Positions 44,696 to 56,667 of a stretch of 64,000 nucleotides of DNA are shown piece after piece (position 1 is the first letter of the stretch; every line of letters begins with the position of its first letter). The notes beneath the pieces were generated by a model. That model saw only the letters and a program-made list of their open reading frames with translations. It made no database searches and had not been told where the DNA came from. The stretch comes from Apostichopus japonicus (Eukaryota; Echinodermata; Holothuroidea; Aspidochirotida; Stichopodidae). The stretch is from positions 9,403,001 to 9,467,000 of the forward strand of contig NC_092562.1 in the NCBI RefSeq assembly GCF_037975245.1, written 5' to 3'. A program made the translations under genes and the position numbers.

Positions 44696-46189
44696 GTTTG
44701 GTATTTTATTTCTTCTTGAGGGCCTGCTGGCCTACATGTTAATGCATTGTTCAAAAATTCAACCAAAACATGTTCTTTTAAGTTCATATTAACAACAGAG
44801 CATCCTTGTATTATATGTAACACCATTTTTTATTGAACAATTTGCAACATATTATAAACATGTCATTTTTATGTCATCAAGTTATTATGTTTTACCTTTG
44901 AGTTTTGTGTTACATCCACGAGACTGACCTATTGATGTGTGTGTTAGACTTAGTAATGCATTCACTTAAGTTGATGAACCACAGTTGTTGAATGGTTCAT
45001 TTTCTCAAAATTGGAAGTGTTATAGTTAACACCACCTGGGCAGATAGAAGTAGTTTGTAATATTCTGCAATTTATGAAAGTTAATTTTGTGACTCAAGTT
45101 ATTCTTGAAGTTAGTTTTGTTTGTCAGTCAGCTATTCTCAGTTTCAGTGCAATATGTGTTGCACTGTTTTAATAATACTGAATACATAAGAGTGTTGCGG
45201 GATATTTATTTGGTGTCCCTGGGGTCTCCTTTACCCAATACTTTATACTGATGAAGCCACTGGATCATACAAACTCAACTGTGACCATTTAACGGATCAC
45301 AACTGTGCACACAGTACAGATTCAAGGGTTGTTTTGCTTCCCTCACACTACTGTAACTCCCACAGATATGGTTACTTTTCTTCTTTTGCTTACCGTAAAA
45401 CATATATAGTAACGGAACCCCCCCCCCTCTCCCCAGCACTTTGAACTTTCCCAAAACACAAAACCTATCTTTCAACAAAGAACTGACTACTCAGGTGTAA
45501 CTAAACTTAAGTAAATCTGCAGTATCTGGTAAACAAGAATAAAAGAAATGGAGGATGAAAGGTTAGTATGTGAGAGATGAGGACTAACTGTTAGTAATGG
45601 TCCCCATACAATGGAATGGAATGAGTTATTGGAATGTTGGTGGTGAGGGTGACATTTCATTTCCGGATTATGATATCAAGGAAGTGTTGGAGTGAGTAAT
45701 CAGTAGTAAAGTTTATGGTGCTGTGAAAGAATTTATGTGATCAGTGGAACATGAGAATATCGCCTCATCACTGGCCCAGACAAAGAAACCCATCAATATA
45801 ATGCCACCAGATCAGAGGATGGCAAGGTGCAGCAAGAACAACATTCTTCAAGCCTCAAACATTTGTCATATTGACAAATATGTCATATGAAGAAGAGCTT
45901 ACTCATGCATCACTTTAATAGTTTGTATGTTTAAAGGGATGCTACTACCTGTTGTGTTATAAGGCAGATTAAATTTATGGATACTATGATGAAATATATA
46001 CGAGCAACTAAATCAATTCACAGGTTTAATGTTAACGAGCTTCGCGAGTTAGTCTGTATATGTGACCAGCAAATTATTCAGAACAAGTTTAAGTTCTCAC
46101 ATTAAGGAAGTTGGTAAATAGGTTTGCATTAGAAAGCAAAAATATACTATTATTGTAGTAAATCTTGATTGTTCATTATTTCTCTACAG
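44696..46189. other. Array intron 2
   Basis: Homologous to array intron 1 along its length. Poly-C run near 45417. The relic of the 41939 frame at about 45624-45870 is broken. Confidence 0.6.
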
Positions 46190-46519
46190 AGGAAGGTTCC
46201 ATTCGTCTTGCTGGAGGTAATGAGACAGCTGGACGTGTTGAGATCTTCCTAAATAGAAAATGGGGCACTGTCTGTGATGATGGATGGGACATTCATGATG
46301 CTGATGTAGTTTGCAATCAGTTAGGCTTCTTTTGGGCCCTTGATTTTTTTATGAGCGCTGCATTTGGTGAAGGCACAGGAGAAATCCATCTGGATGATGT
46401 TAGATGCGGTGGCGAAGAAACTGAATTGTTGAGCTGTTATCATAATAACATCGACGATTGCAATCATGGTGAAGATGCTGGTGTTAGCTGTCAATTCACT
46501 TCAAAGGATCCTATGCCAG
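46190..46519 (+). CDS. SRCR gene exon 6: array SRCR domain 5
   Basis: 330 bp, phase 1-1 (acceptor tctctacag, donor ccag/gttttt). Distinct residues: EIFLNRKWGTVCDDGW, NQLGFFWALDFFMSAAFG, DDVRC, NNIDDCNHGEDAGVSC. All six cysteines are kept. The hydrophobic FFWALDFFM run is unusual for a surface segment of this fold. Confidence 0.92.
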
Positions 46520-47176
46520 GTTTTTGTTCTTTGTTATTCCTTGAAGGTGGCCTTCGGGCCTAAATATTATCTATTGTTTTAAGAAGTTCCACCAAAACAT
46601 ATTCCTTAAAGTTCATATTAAGAACAGAGTATCCTTAGATGCCATTTTAGCACTGTTTCCCAGGAAAAAAATGTGTAACATATTGTAAGCATGTCATTTT
46701 GAGGTCATCAAATGATGTTTTACCTTTGAGTTTTGTGTTACATTTGAGGAATTGACCGAACGATCTGTGTGTTAGACTAAGGAGTGCATTCACTTAAGAT
46801 AATGAACCACAGCTGTTGAGAGGTTAATTTTCTCAAAATTTAAAATTGTTGTATTTAACACCGACTGGGAAGATAGAAGTGGTTTGTAATGGTCTGCAAT
46901 TTATGAAAGTTATTTTTTGTACTCAAATGGTTCTTTAAGTTGTAATAAGGCAGATTAAAATAATAGATTCTATGATAAAATATATAGTAGCAAATAAAGC
47001 AATTCACAGTTTTTTTAAATTAACAAGCTCTGCAAGTTAGTCTGTGTAAGTGACCTGCATATTATTCAGAACAAGTTCATGTTCTCAATTAAAGAAATTG
47101 GCTAATAGGTTAGCATTAGAAAGCAAAGATAGACTATTATTATAGCAAATCTTGATTGGTCATTATTTTTCTACAG
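46520..47176. other. Shortened array intron
   Basis: 657 bp instead of about 1.5 kb. Relative to its sisters a block of about 840 bp is missing near 46940, which removes the poly-C run and the 41939-frame relic. Splice sites are kept. Confidence 0.8.
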
Positions 47177-47506
47177 AGGAAGGTTCCGTTCGTCTTGCTG
47201 GAGGTAATGAGACAGCTGGACGTGTTGAGATCTTCCTAAATAGAGAATGGGGCACTGTCTGTGATGATGATTGGGACATTAATGATGCTAATGTTGTTTG
47301 CTATCAGTTAGGCTACGTTCGGGCCCTTGATTATCGTGGTAGTGCTGCGTTTGGTGAGGGAACAGGAGAAATCCATTTGGATGATGTTAGATGCGATGGC
47401 GAAGAAGCTAAATTGTTGAGGTGTTATTATAAAAACTACGACAATTGTAATCATGGTGAAGATGCTGGTGTTATCTGTCAACTCACTTCAGACGAACATA
47501 CGCCAG
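47177..47506 (+). CDS. SRCR gene exon 7: array SRCR domain 6
   Basis: 330 bp, phase 1-1 (acceptor ttctacag, donor ccag/gttttt). Distinct residues: SVRLAGGNET, CDDDWDINDANVVC, YQLGYVRALDYRGSAAFG, DDVRCDGEEAKLLRC, KNYDNCNHGEDAGVIC. Six cysteines and the NET sequon. More basic at the C-terminal half (KLLRC) than the others. Confidence 0.93.
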
Positions 47507-49010
47507 GTTTTTATTTATTTTTACTCCTTCAAGGTCGACCTTCGGGCCTAAATATTATCCATTATTTTAAAGGTTCCACCAAAAAATGTTCCGTTAAGTT
47601 CCTTTTAAAAACATAGTATCTTTGAATGCCATTTTAGCACTATTTCACTGGAAACATGTGTAACATATTGTAAGCATATCATTTTGTCATCAAATATTTA
47701 TGTTTGACCTTTGAGTTTTGTGTTACATCCGAGAGACTGACCTATTTATATGTGCGTTAGACTTGTAGTGCATTCACTTAAGTTCATGAACCATAGCTGT
47801 TGAATGGTTCATTTTCTCAAAATTTTAAAGTGTTATAGTTAACACCACCTGGGCAGATAGCAGTGGTGTGTAATGGTCTACAATTTATGAAAGTTAATTT
47901 TGTGACTCAAATTATTCTTTAAGTTAGCTTTGTGTGTCAGTCAGCTATTCTAAGTTTCAGTGGAATATGTGTTGCACTGTTTAAATAATACTGAATACAT
48001 AACAGTGTTGTGGGATATTTGTTTGGTGTCCTTGGGGGCTCTTTTATCAAACACTTCATACTGATGAAGCCACTGGATCATACAAACTCAACTGTGACCA
48101 TTTGACAGATCACAACTGTGCACACAGTAGAGATTCAAGGGTTGTTTTTCTTCTCTCACGCTACTGTAACTCCCACAGATATGGTTACATTTCTGTTTTT
48201 TGTTTGCCTTAAAAAATATATATTAATGTGTAATCCTGCCCCCTCAACTTTGAGATTATTCCCCAAACCTAGAAAACATGCCCTACCCATCTTTTAACAA
48301 AGAGCTAACTACCCAGGTGTAATTAAACTAAAGTAAATCTACAGTATCTGGTGAACATGAATAAAAGAAATGGAGGATGAAAGATTATTATCTGAGAGAG
48401 GAGGATTAACGGTAGGTAATGGTCCCCATGCAATGGAATGGAATGAGTAATTGGAATGTAGGTGGTGATGGTGACATTTCCTTTCCGGATTGTAAAATCA
48501 AGGAAGTGTTGGAGTGAGTAATCAGTAGAAAAGTGAATAGTGCTGTGAAAGGAATATTTGTGATCAATGAAACATGCGAGACTCCTCATCACTGGTCCAG
48601 ACAAAGGAAACCATCAATATAATGCCACCAGATCAAAGGATGGCAAGGTGCAGCAAAAACAATCATTCTTCAAGCCTCAAACATTTGTCATATGAAAAAT
48701 ATGTCATATGAACATGGGCTTACTCATGCATCACTTTAATAGTTTGTCTGTTTAAAGGGATGCTACTACATGTTGTGTAAACGCGCAGATTGAATTTATA
48801 GAAACAATGATGAAATATATATTAGCAACTAAATCAATTCACAGGTTTTGTGCTTACGAACTCTGCGAGTTAGTCTGTGTAAGTGAACAGCAAATTATTC
48901 AGAACAAGTTTAAGTTCTCACATTAAGGAAGTGGGTAAATAGGTTTGCATTAGAAAGCAAAAATATACTATTATTGTAGCAAATCTTGATTGTTCATTAT
49001 TTTTCTACAG
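47507..49010. other. Array intron 4
   Basis: Full-length intron homologous to introns 1 and 2. The decayed 41939-frame relic lies at about 48445-48690. No further features. Confidence 0.6.
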
Positions 49011-49259
49011 AGGAAGGTTCCATTCGTCTTGCTGGAGGCATCGAGACAGCTGGACGTGTTGAGATCTTCCTAAAGAGAGAATGGGGCACTGTCTGTGATG
49101 ATGCATGGGACATTAATGATGCTAAAGTTGTTTGCAATCAGTTAGGCTTCGCTCGGGCCCTTGAATCTCGTGGAAGTGCTGCGTTTGGTGAGGGAACAGG
49201 AAAAATTCATCTGGATGATGTTGGATGCGGTGGCGAAGAGACTGAATTGTTGAGCTGTT
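49011..49259 (+). pseudogene. SRCR gene exon 8, 5' part (domain 7), broken by an insertion
   Basis: 249 bp homologous to the array exons up to the codon after ELLSC, then interrupted by the 13.3-kb element. The remaining 81 bp lie at 62520-62600; 249 + 81 = 330, the exact length of sister exons. Read through, translation enters the element and stops at 49334-49336, losing the last two cysteines. The sequon NET has become IET here. A gtaagc word just inside the element (about 49290) could act as a cryptic donor. Possible fates are a truncated protein, exon skipping (phase 1-1 allows it) or a null array end. Confidence 0.9.
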
Positions 49260-50230
49260 CACGGGAAAAAGACACGCATTTAAGTTATCGTAAGCACAGT
49301 CCTTGGATGTTTACGTCTTGCTTACGGTCACCTTAAACATCGGAAACCCGTACATTTTGGAACAACGCGTTTACGATGTGATTACGCATCCGTAAACATT
49401 GTAAACACGGAACAACAGATTTCCGTTACGTTTATGACAACTTACATATCGGAAGTTAATAATTACTTTCGTATTTATTAAAACTTATTTCTTCTCCACG
49501 TTTACGTTGACCTTAATCTCGCCACGAAGAAATTTACGACAGGATTACGATTATCTTACACATCGGAAACTCGTAGCATAGATACAACGCGTTTACAACA
49601 AACTTCGCCAAACTTAAGCATGACGTTAACGTTGATTGTTCCATGAAATAAACACTGGACACAATTCTCATGTCAATCTTTCCGATAATGATATTACCCT
49701 GTGACTGCATCTCATGAACAAAATTTCAACATTTACGTTGGCTGAAACGAGTGCAGTTAAAAAATTTACTGTATATTTACAATTAACTTACAAATACCCA
49801 AATACGTTCATTTCAGCGTTTACGTATTGATTACGAAATCCTTAAACGTCAAGTTTAAGTTATTTTCGTTCACCTGAAACAGGCACAGTACGGCATGTTT
49901 AGGATATACACGTCGGAAATTCCGAAGCATGCACACCACGGGATTACAGCATGATTACACCAACTTACGCATTGCGTTTACGTTGAATGTATTCTCCACT
50001 GAATTCGGAATTTACGGGAAGATTACGATTCACTTACGCGTCGAGCGCAGAGCATACACATACCACGAGTGTCAGTACAGCATGATTACATCAACTTCGC
50101 TTACGTTGACTCAATAAAGATTCAGAATTTAAGAGATGATTAATATTAACTTAAGCGTCGGAAATTTCAAAAAAATACACAGAACGTGATTACGGTATGA
50201 TTACAACGCCCATATACGTCACATTTAATT
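49260..50230. repeat. Left subterminal zone with TTACG clusters
   Basis: By hand count about 20 TTACG/CGTAA words in under 1 kb, roughly ten times chance. They often occur as gattacg, cgtttacg or cttacg with cggaa words between. From about 49920 a loose 125-bp unit (accacg, cagcatgattac, acttacg) repeats. In CACTA elements such clusters bind the transposase. Confidence 0.8.
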
Positions 50231-50302
50231 TATACCCACGGGTAATTTTTACCGAGCCAATCATCTGCCTATTCGGTTCATTATATGTTCGTCTGTAATT
50301 AT

Positions 50303-50515
50303 AGCATGCTAAAGTACTTGCTAGAAGTTTTCAAAAAGAAAGGTTTTAACTCTTCCAAAGTGTTCTCTTGAAATTCTAGTAAATGGACATACAAGATGAC
50401 TGAATGTCCAGTGAGGTAAATTTCCTTCAGGGTGCACGTGGTAATATAAAAAAAAGTTAAAGGATTTGACCAAAGATGACCATATTTGAATATCTGACAT
50501 TGTTCTTATACAGCA
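50303..50515 (+). repeat. Internal repeat, forward copy 1
   Basis: Contains the order gcatgctaaag, ttttcaaaa, gtgttctc, ggtaaatttccttc and tgaccatatttgaatat. The same order occurs at 51775-51990 and, inverted, at about 52880-53110 and 54330-54545. Confidence 0.7.
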
Positions 50516-50600
50516 TATATCTTTCAACGTGAATGTGCATGGCTTGCACATACATACAACCATATGTACCTCACAATGTATTTCTCATACTTTGTTCAGT

Positions 50601-50605
<5 letters not shown>

Positions 50606-50643
<38 letters not shown>
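50606..50643. repeat. (TA)n microsatellite
   Basis: About 19 TA units inside the large element. Confidence 0.95.
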
Positions 50644-50646
<3 letters not shown>

Positions 50647-51149
50647 GCCGTCAAACCAACAAAACTCCTCAAGCTAATTCTATGAGAGTATCAGCAAATT
50701 TCCTCGTGGTTGCTCATTTTGGTAAGTTATAACGTAATTCACGTTGCGGGCCCTCGATCATAATACCTCAACAAACAGCTCGCCCTCACAAAGAATTAAG
50801 TTTGGCGCTATGGCATGGCTGACCGATATTCTTATCACTACCACTGGAATCATGAGAAAACAGATGAGAAGACACATACACGGGTCTCCTCATCTGTCTG
50901 TCTAACTTTTTTATGTATAATTATTTATGTGTTAAAGTAAGTTGGCCTGACGTTTTTTATTATTTATTATTATTATTTATGTCCGATTAGTATGGTACGT
51001 GTTTGGTTTATCTGCTTCTTGATGCATATGCAGATACAACAATGAAAATACACGACACGGCCTGCCTTATACTGTATCAAACAGAACAGTGCATCCAATT
51101 GGTTTATTGTAGAGAATTTGTGAAACCGCAATGAACAACCCTCATCTGT
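50644..51149. other. Element interior, no feature seen
   Basis: Apart from a partial GGCCTGACGTTT arm at 50930-50950, nothing recognisable. Confidence 0.4.
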
Positions 51150-51185
51150 TGATCAGGGAGGTGATATTTTAGACCTCCCTGATCA
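51150..51185. repeat. Perfect 13-bp-stem hairpin
   Basis: tgatcagggaggt (51150-51162) and acctccctgatca (51173-51185) around a 10-base loop. Confidence 0.85.
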
Positions 51186-51335
51186 GTCGCTGTTCATCCT
51201 CCAATCAAACGACAGCAAAACCAGCATGAAAAAACGCGCTTGTTTTCAAACGCGGTCAAAGCTGCTTGCATGACAACAGGAGGGTTAATAATGTGACCGC
51301 GAATAGCGTATACGAAATGTATGGCTGACTAATAC

Positions 51336-51360
51336 CAGGGAGTTGCATAACAACTCCCTG
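51336..51360. repeat. Perfect 10-bp-stem hairpin
   Basis: cagggagttg (51336-51345) and caactccctg (51351-51360) around a 5-base loop. It shares the CAGGGAG core with the hairpin 150 bp upstream. Confidence 0.8.
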
Positions 51361-51774
51361 CTGATACTATATACGTTTGAAAGTAATAGTATACTCTCAC
51401 TGAATTAACGTCTGCTTTCTTATTGTTCTTTGTTTTCTTTTCACACGGGGAGGTTGTTTTTTTCCTTTGATAATTTTCGCACACGTATCAGCGTTTGCTA
51501 TACATTCTCTTATACCCCATTAAGGGAGTATATGAACTGTTAAACAATCTGGCTATAGGTCGGGTCGTGAGCATGAAATGATGGGTTAATGCCTAGAAAG
51601 CCACAGTTTTAGGGTAACATTAACAGCTCATATGTATAACACTGCTATCATTATGTGCACATGTATAACACACTTATAGGGCGGTGATCCTGAAAACATA
51701 ACTTCAAAGCTAATACTTGCCAGTTGAGCAATTTGTCAGTGGCTAAATGGATGAAAGGTAGTCTGCATATGCCA

Positions 51775-51990
51775 CAAATTATAGTACGCTATATATAACT
51801 GCCAGAAGTTTACAAAAATTACCTTCCAGGAGGTCTTTACTTTCCAAATTGTTCTCATACTTTCTAAATTAAAGACATAAAATGACTGAATGTTAATTTC
51901 CTCAAGGGTGGTAATACAAATACAATATTTTTGTTGTTGTATCAAAGGTGACCATATTTGAATACCTGGCATATTAGGGGCCAAAACAGC
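51775..51990 (+). repeat. Internal repeat, forward copy 2
   Basis: Same word order as 50303-50515 (agaagtttacaaaa, ccaaattgttctc, atgactgaatgt, tgaccatatttgaatac). It is in inverted orientation to about 52880-53110. Confidence 0.7.
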
Positions 51991-52451
51991 AAACCATTGG
52001 AGCGGGATATACTGGTTTTGTATTGGGGTGTAAAATCTAAACAATTGCAAGTAAAAGATTCAAAGTAAAGAACATACTTTACCAAACACGTTTTACGAGG
52101 TACAAAGTATATATTTATAAATTTGTAGTTAAGACGGTGCATTCTTTACTGCAGGAATGCGACAACTTAATAACGATTTTGCTCTCCCTTTCCTCTCTTA
52201 TTCATTGCTGCAAATGTTTCTGTTGCAGCGATAGAAAGCAAGTGTAAATAAATGACACATGTTGACGCCAGAAATGTGTTCCACGTTCATTTCTATTGAA
52301 AATTTTCTATTGTAGATAATGTTATTGAACTCTGAATTCAAACTTGGAAACGTTTTACAAACATTCACCTCAAAATTAGTGGAACAATGCCACGAAGATT
52401 AATATATAGAATGAAAAACAACTTGTAGGTAGGGCCTATTGCTTACCGGCT
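51991..52451. other. Element interior, no feature seen
   Basis: AT-rich, unrecognised. Confidence 0.4.
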
Positions 52452-54545
52452 AGATACAGACGTAACGATTAAAATGAACATATACAACGTGTACTGCACG
52501 CAGCCGCTTACACTAAACACACACATATATACATATGATCCGTATTGTGCCACGCTTAGGGAATTGTGCCCACGCTTGGGAAAGTATGATTGAAATATAT
52601 TAGGCTAGTTGTCATGAAACCTGTTCTTAAATTTAACAATTTGGAAGGCATTACACCATGTACAAACGAGAAGGCCCCATGAAAAAAATGCAAGTGAGAC
52701 AAAAGCCTATACATCATATGCTTTCTTATATTCTCTTTCAAACACTCCGACCCCCCCCCCCCCCCTCACCCGTTTAATTTTTGAAGGTGTTTACGTTGCT
52801 ACGGGAGAAGTTTGGGTGTCCAGTTAGGTTCAAACTTGTTATATGCAACTAATATAGGTTATGTAGAAGGATTAAAGTATGCTGTATTGGCCCAAATATG
52901 CCATATATTCAAAAATGGTCACCTCACCCCTGGTCAATATTCTTAAACGGTTATATTACCTCTTTGGAAGAAAAATTACCTCACTAGACATTCAGTCATC
53001 TTTTGTGTTCATTAAGAATGTCTGAGAACAATTTGGAGAGCGAAGACCTCCAAGGAAAGTATTTTTTTGAACATTCCTAGCAATTATTGCAAGTTGCTTA
53101 ATTTGCGGCCAATACAGTCCACAGATACAGTCTCAGATACAGACATATGTACGATTAACATATATACATAGACAACATATGTATAATGTACGCAGCCGCA
53201 TACACTACACATATACATATTGGTTATCATGCATGTGTGACAATAACTTTATTGTGCCCACGCTTAGGAGAATTGTGCCCACGCTTGGGAAAGTATCACT
53301 GAAATATAGTAGTCTTCACAGAAACTGTTCGAAAATTAAGCGATTTAGAAAGCATTAAAACCCAATACAAACGAGTAGACCCTTTAGGAACTGCACTATT
53401 TAAGAAGCCTATATATTAAATACTTTCTTGAATCCTCTTTCCGACCCCCGACCCCCCCCCCCCCTGAAACATATACATATATACACATATACATATTGTT
53501 AACATGCATGTGTGACAGTAACTTTATTGTGCCCACGCTTAGGGGAATTGTGCCCACGCTTGGGAAAGTATGACTGAAATATAGTAGTCTTCACAGAAAC
53601 CGTACATATTGGTTAACATGCATGTGTGACAGTAACTTTATTGTGCCCACGCTTAGGGGAATTGTGCCCACGCTTGGAAAAGTATCACTGAAATATAGTA
53701 GTCTTCACAGAAACCGTTTGAAAAATTAAGCAATTTAGAAGGAATTCAAACCCAATACAAACGAGTAGACCCTTTAGGAACTGCACTATTAAAGAAGCCT
53801 ATATATTACATACTTTCTTGAATCCTCTTTCCGACACCCGACCCCCCCCCCCCCGACACATATACATAGATACACATATACATATTGGTTAATATGCATG
53901 TGTGACAGTAACTTTATTGTGCCCACGCTTAGGAGAATTGTGCCCACGCTTGGGAAAGTATGACTGAAATATAGTAGTCTTCACAGAAACCGTTTGAAAA
54001 TTAAGCGATTTAGAAGGCATTAAAATCCAATACAAACGAGTAGACCCTTTAGGAACTGCACTATTTAAGAAGCCAATATATTACATAATTTCTTGAATCC
54101 TCTGTCCGACCCCCGACCCACCCCCCCCGCCCCTCCCGCGCCTCTTCATTTATTTTTCGAAAGGTGTTACATACCGGGAAGTTTTGGTCTCCAGTTAGGT
54201 TTAAACCTTGTTATATGCAACTTCACTAGGTTAAAGCCCAATACAAACGAGTAGACCCTACACTACTAAATATTACTATCATACTAAGTATGATTTATTG
54301 GTCCCATATATGCTACATATTAAAATATGGTCACCTTATGTTAAAATTCTTAAACTGTTTTATTAACCACCTTGGAGGAAATTTACCTAACTGGGAAATT
54401 TAGACATCTTGTTGTGTGTGTTTATAATGTCAGCGAACAATATGGAGAGTGAACACCTTCAGGAAAGGACTTTTTTGAAAACTTCCAGCAATTACAGCAT
54501 GCCGTAATTTGGGGCCATTACAGACTACTTTTGATGAGTATACGT
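52452..54545. repeat. Complex tandem repeat with CCCACGCTT core
   Basis: Two large direct copies (about 52452-53120 and 53130-54545). The second has an internal expansion of the segment from gtgcccacgcttaggg to the poly-C run (starts near 53246, 53526, 53638 and 53916, one of them short). Each large copy ends in the inverted form of the repeat at 50303/51775. Poly-C runs at about 52750, 53453, 53843 and 54118 mark the same unit position. Confidence 0.85.
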
Positions 54546-55175
54546 ATTTGAACTCGAAGCCCCTCACCCCACAATCAATTTCCCCTCCCTAAATCTATTA
54601 CGCCTGATTGACTCTGCGATCAATTTCATATATAGGTTGATGATACATATACTTACTTTTAATTTAACATAATATGTTGATTACATATATCAACTGAAAA
54701 TTATAGTGGGGGATCATAACGAGGAAGAAACTGTACCCATCAGCCTTAGATTAAAATTGTATACGTACGCTTATGAGTACGGAATTTCCGACTGTGGCAC
54801 TCTATTTTTCATAAATTCTTGCTACTTGTGAGTGACCTACAATTTTCGGTCAAACTTGACCTTTAATCAGTCATATTTACCTCGTTTTCCTTGTCATATT
54901 AAGAAATTGTATCTCGCGGTTCTTATACTCCACCTTACAAAACTTCGTGTGATTTTGAATACTCTAAAAAAAAAAAAATGCCTAATATACTACTGTACAA
55001 CGTATACAATTAAAACGCTCAATGTTATTCTACGGAAACTTAAAATGGCCATCAACATAAGAAAAACTTTGCCCATAAAGTGAAATTTTTCAGTAAATTG
55101 TTAAAATAACAAGATAAAATCTTATCCAAAAAAAAAAAAAACAGAAAAATGTTGGATTGCTTAGTTGCTTAAACT
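54546..55175. other. Element interior, no feature seen
   Basis: AT-rich with A runs at 54966 and 55128. The plus-strand frame 54832-55083 is low complexity and not believed. Confidence 0.4.
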
Positions 55176-55490
55176 GAGCAATTGAACAATTTTTGAAAAT
55201 GTTTAATTGACAACTTATCATATCTCGTGTATTGGACATTTTGCTGCAAATTGTTCACTTGTTCACTTCATTCCATCTGAGCAATTGAAAAATTTTCTGC
55301 AAAATGTTCAATGGACAACTTATCTTATCTCGTTAATTGGACATGTTTTTGGCAAAATGTTCAATTGTTCACTTCATCCCAATTGAGCAATTGTAAAATT
55401 TTCTGCAAAATGTTTAATTGGCAACTTATCGTATCTCGTCAACTCAACATTTTTCTGCAAAATGTTTGACTGTTCATTTCATTCCCAATG
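55176..55490. repeat. Tandem repeat, about 104-bp unit, three copies
   Basis: gagcaattg starts at 55176, 55279 and 55385. Each copy continues through ctgcaaaatgtt and acttatc-tatctcgt. Confidence 0.85.
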
Positions 55491-56365
55491 CTCAGTTGGA
55501 ATGAAGTGAACAATTTAATTTTTTTCATGTGAGTGATAAATAGCCCCCCCCCCCCCAAGAAAATAATATTAAGCGCGCTAGGAAAAAGCACTGTATTTTG
55601 GGGTAGTTCACCGCTATGTCTTCGAATATAATTTGTTGAAAAAGAAAAGTTTTCCCCTTTGTTACATTAACATAGCTTTTTTAGTTGGTAGTCTATGTAG
55701 CCTATCAAGCTGATAACTTATACTCATTGCTTACTCGCTAACCAGAGTGATTAATAAATTTGTGAAGTGAGGGCCAGTGGTACAAATGTACCAAAAAAAC
55801 AAAAGTGCAGTCGCGAAAGATGGAGTGTCTGACTGACTGACTGACACTGACTGTATCGTTGACGAGTAGGGTGTGTGTGGGGGGGGGGGGGCTGCGGGTT
55901 ACAAGGTAGCAGTCGGAATTTTCTGGCTCCAAATCCCATCCAGTTGGAATTTCAGCCACTACATCTCCCCCCCCCCCCTACCCACTCTCAATCATCAGGC
56001 CTTAGTTACGTCCCTGTGTATAATACGTATAAACGACGTTCATTACTGTTTAGTTTTTACGGAAATGTCGAAAATAATTTATATCGCTTGAGAAAATAAG
56101 CATTATGCCCAAAAATTGGCATATTCACGTTTGGTGTTTGTAAAAATCACGCACCTATATGCAAATATATAATAGCTAAGATTGTCCTGTGTCCGTTATA
56201 TAATTCCATTAAAGAAATGCATACCTGAGACACGGAAGTATTATCCTGTGAGGGTACCGTAATACATTCATGCTTGAGACACATGCAAGTCTTAAATAAA
56301 CAGAATAGCAAGTCCCAAACATATAGACCTTCCTTACCGGTTTCGAACCTCTGGACATACAATCA
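55491..56365. other. Element interior with G/C homopolymers
   Basis: C runs near 55545 and 55970 and a G run near 55879. A GACTGACT run lies near 55835. Short frames here overlap the homopolymers. Confidence 0.4.
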
Positions 56366-56440
56366 GCGTCCATATAGCCTAGTGGTTAGGGTGTCCGCGT
56401 ACAGAGCGGGAGGCCCGTGGCTCGAATCCTGGTGGAGGCT
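56366..56440 (+). pseudogene. tRNA-derived SINE head
   Basis: Has an A-box-like tagcctagtggttaggg and a B-box-like ggctcgaatcc at tRNA spacing, with a CCGC/GCGG anticodon stem and a 7-base loop. The acceptor stem does not pair and the loop gives an unlikely ACA anticodon, so it is a Pol III-type SINE head rather than a working tRNA. A short body and then the (TA)n tail follow. Confidence 0.6.
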
Positions 56441-56483
56441 GAAAGTTTGTTTCACTGTTCTTGATTTACAAACTCATTACGAT

Positions 56484-56662
<179 letters not shown>

Positions 56663-56667
<5 letters not shown>

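Larger units (their letters stand above)
41200..49010 (+). repeat. Tandem array of SRCR exon-intron units
   Basis: Successive exon starts 42520, 44366, 46190, 47177 and 49011 give periods of 1846, 1824, 987 and 1834 bp. Introns are homologous throughout, not only the exons. The 987-bp unit lacks about 840 bp of intron, with the junction near 46940 (from ttctttaagtt to ataaggcagatt). Poly-C runs at about 43580 and 45417 vary in length between units. Confidence 0.92.
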
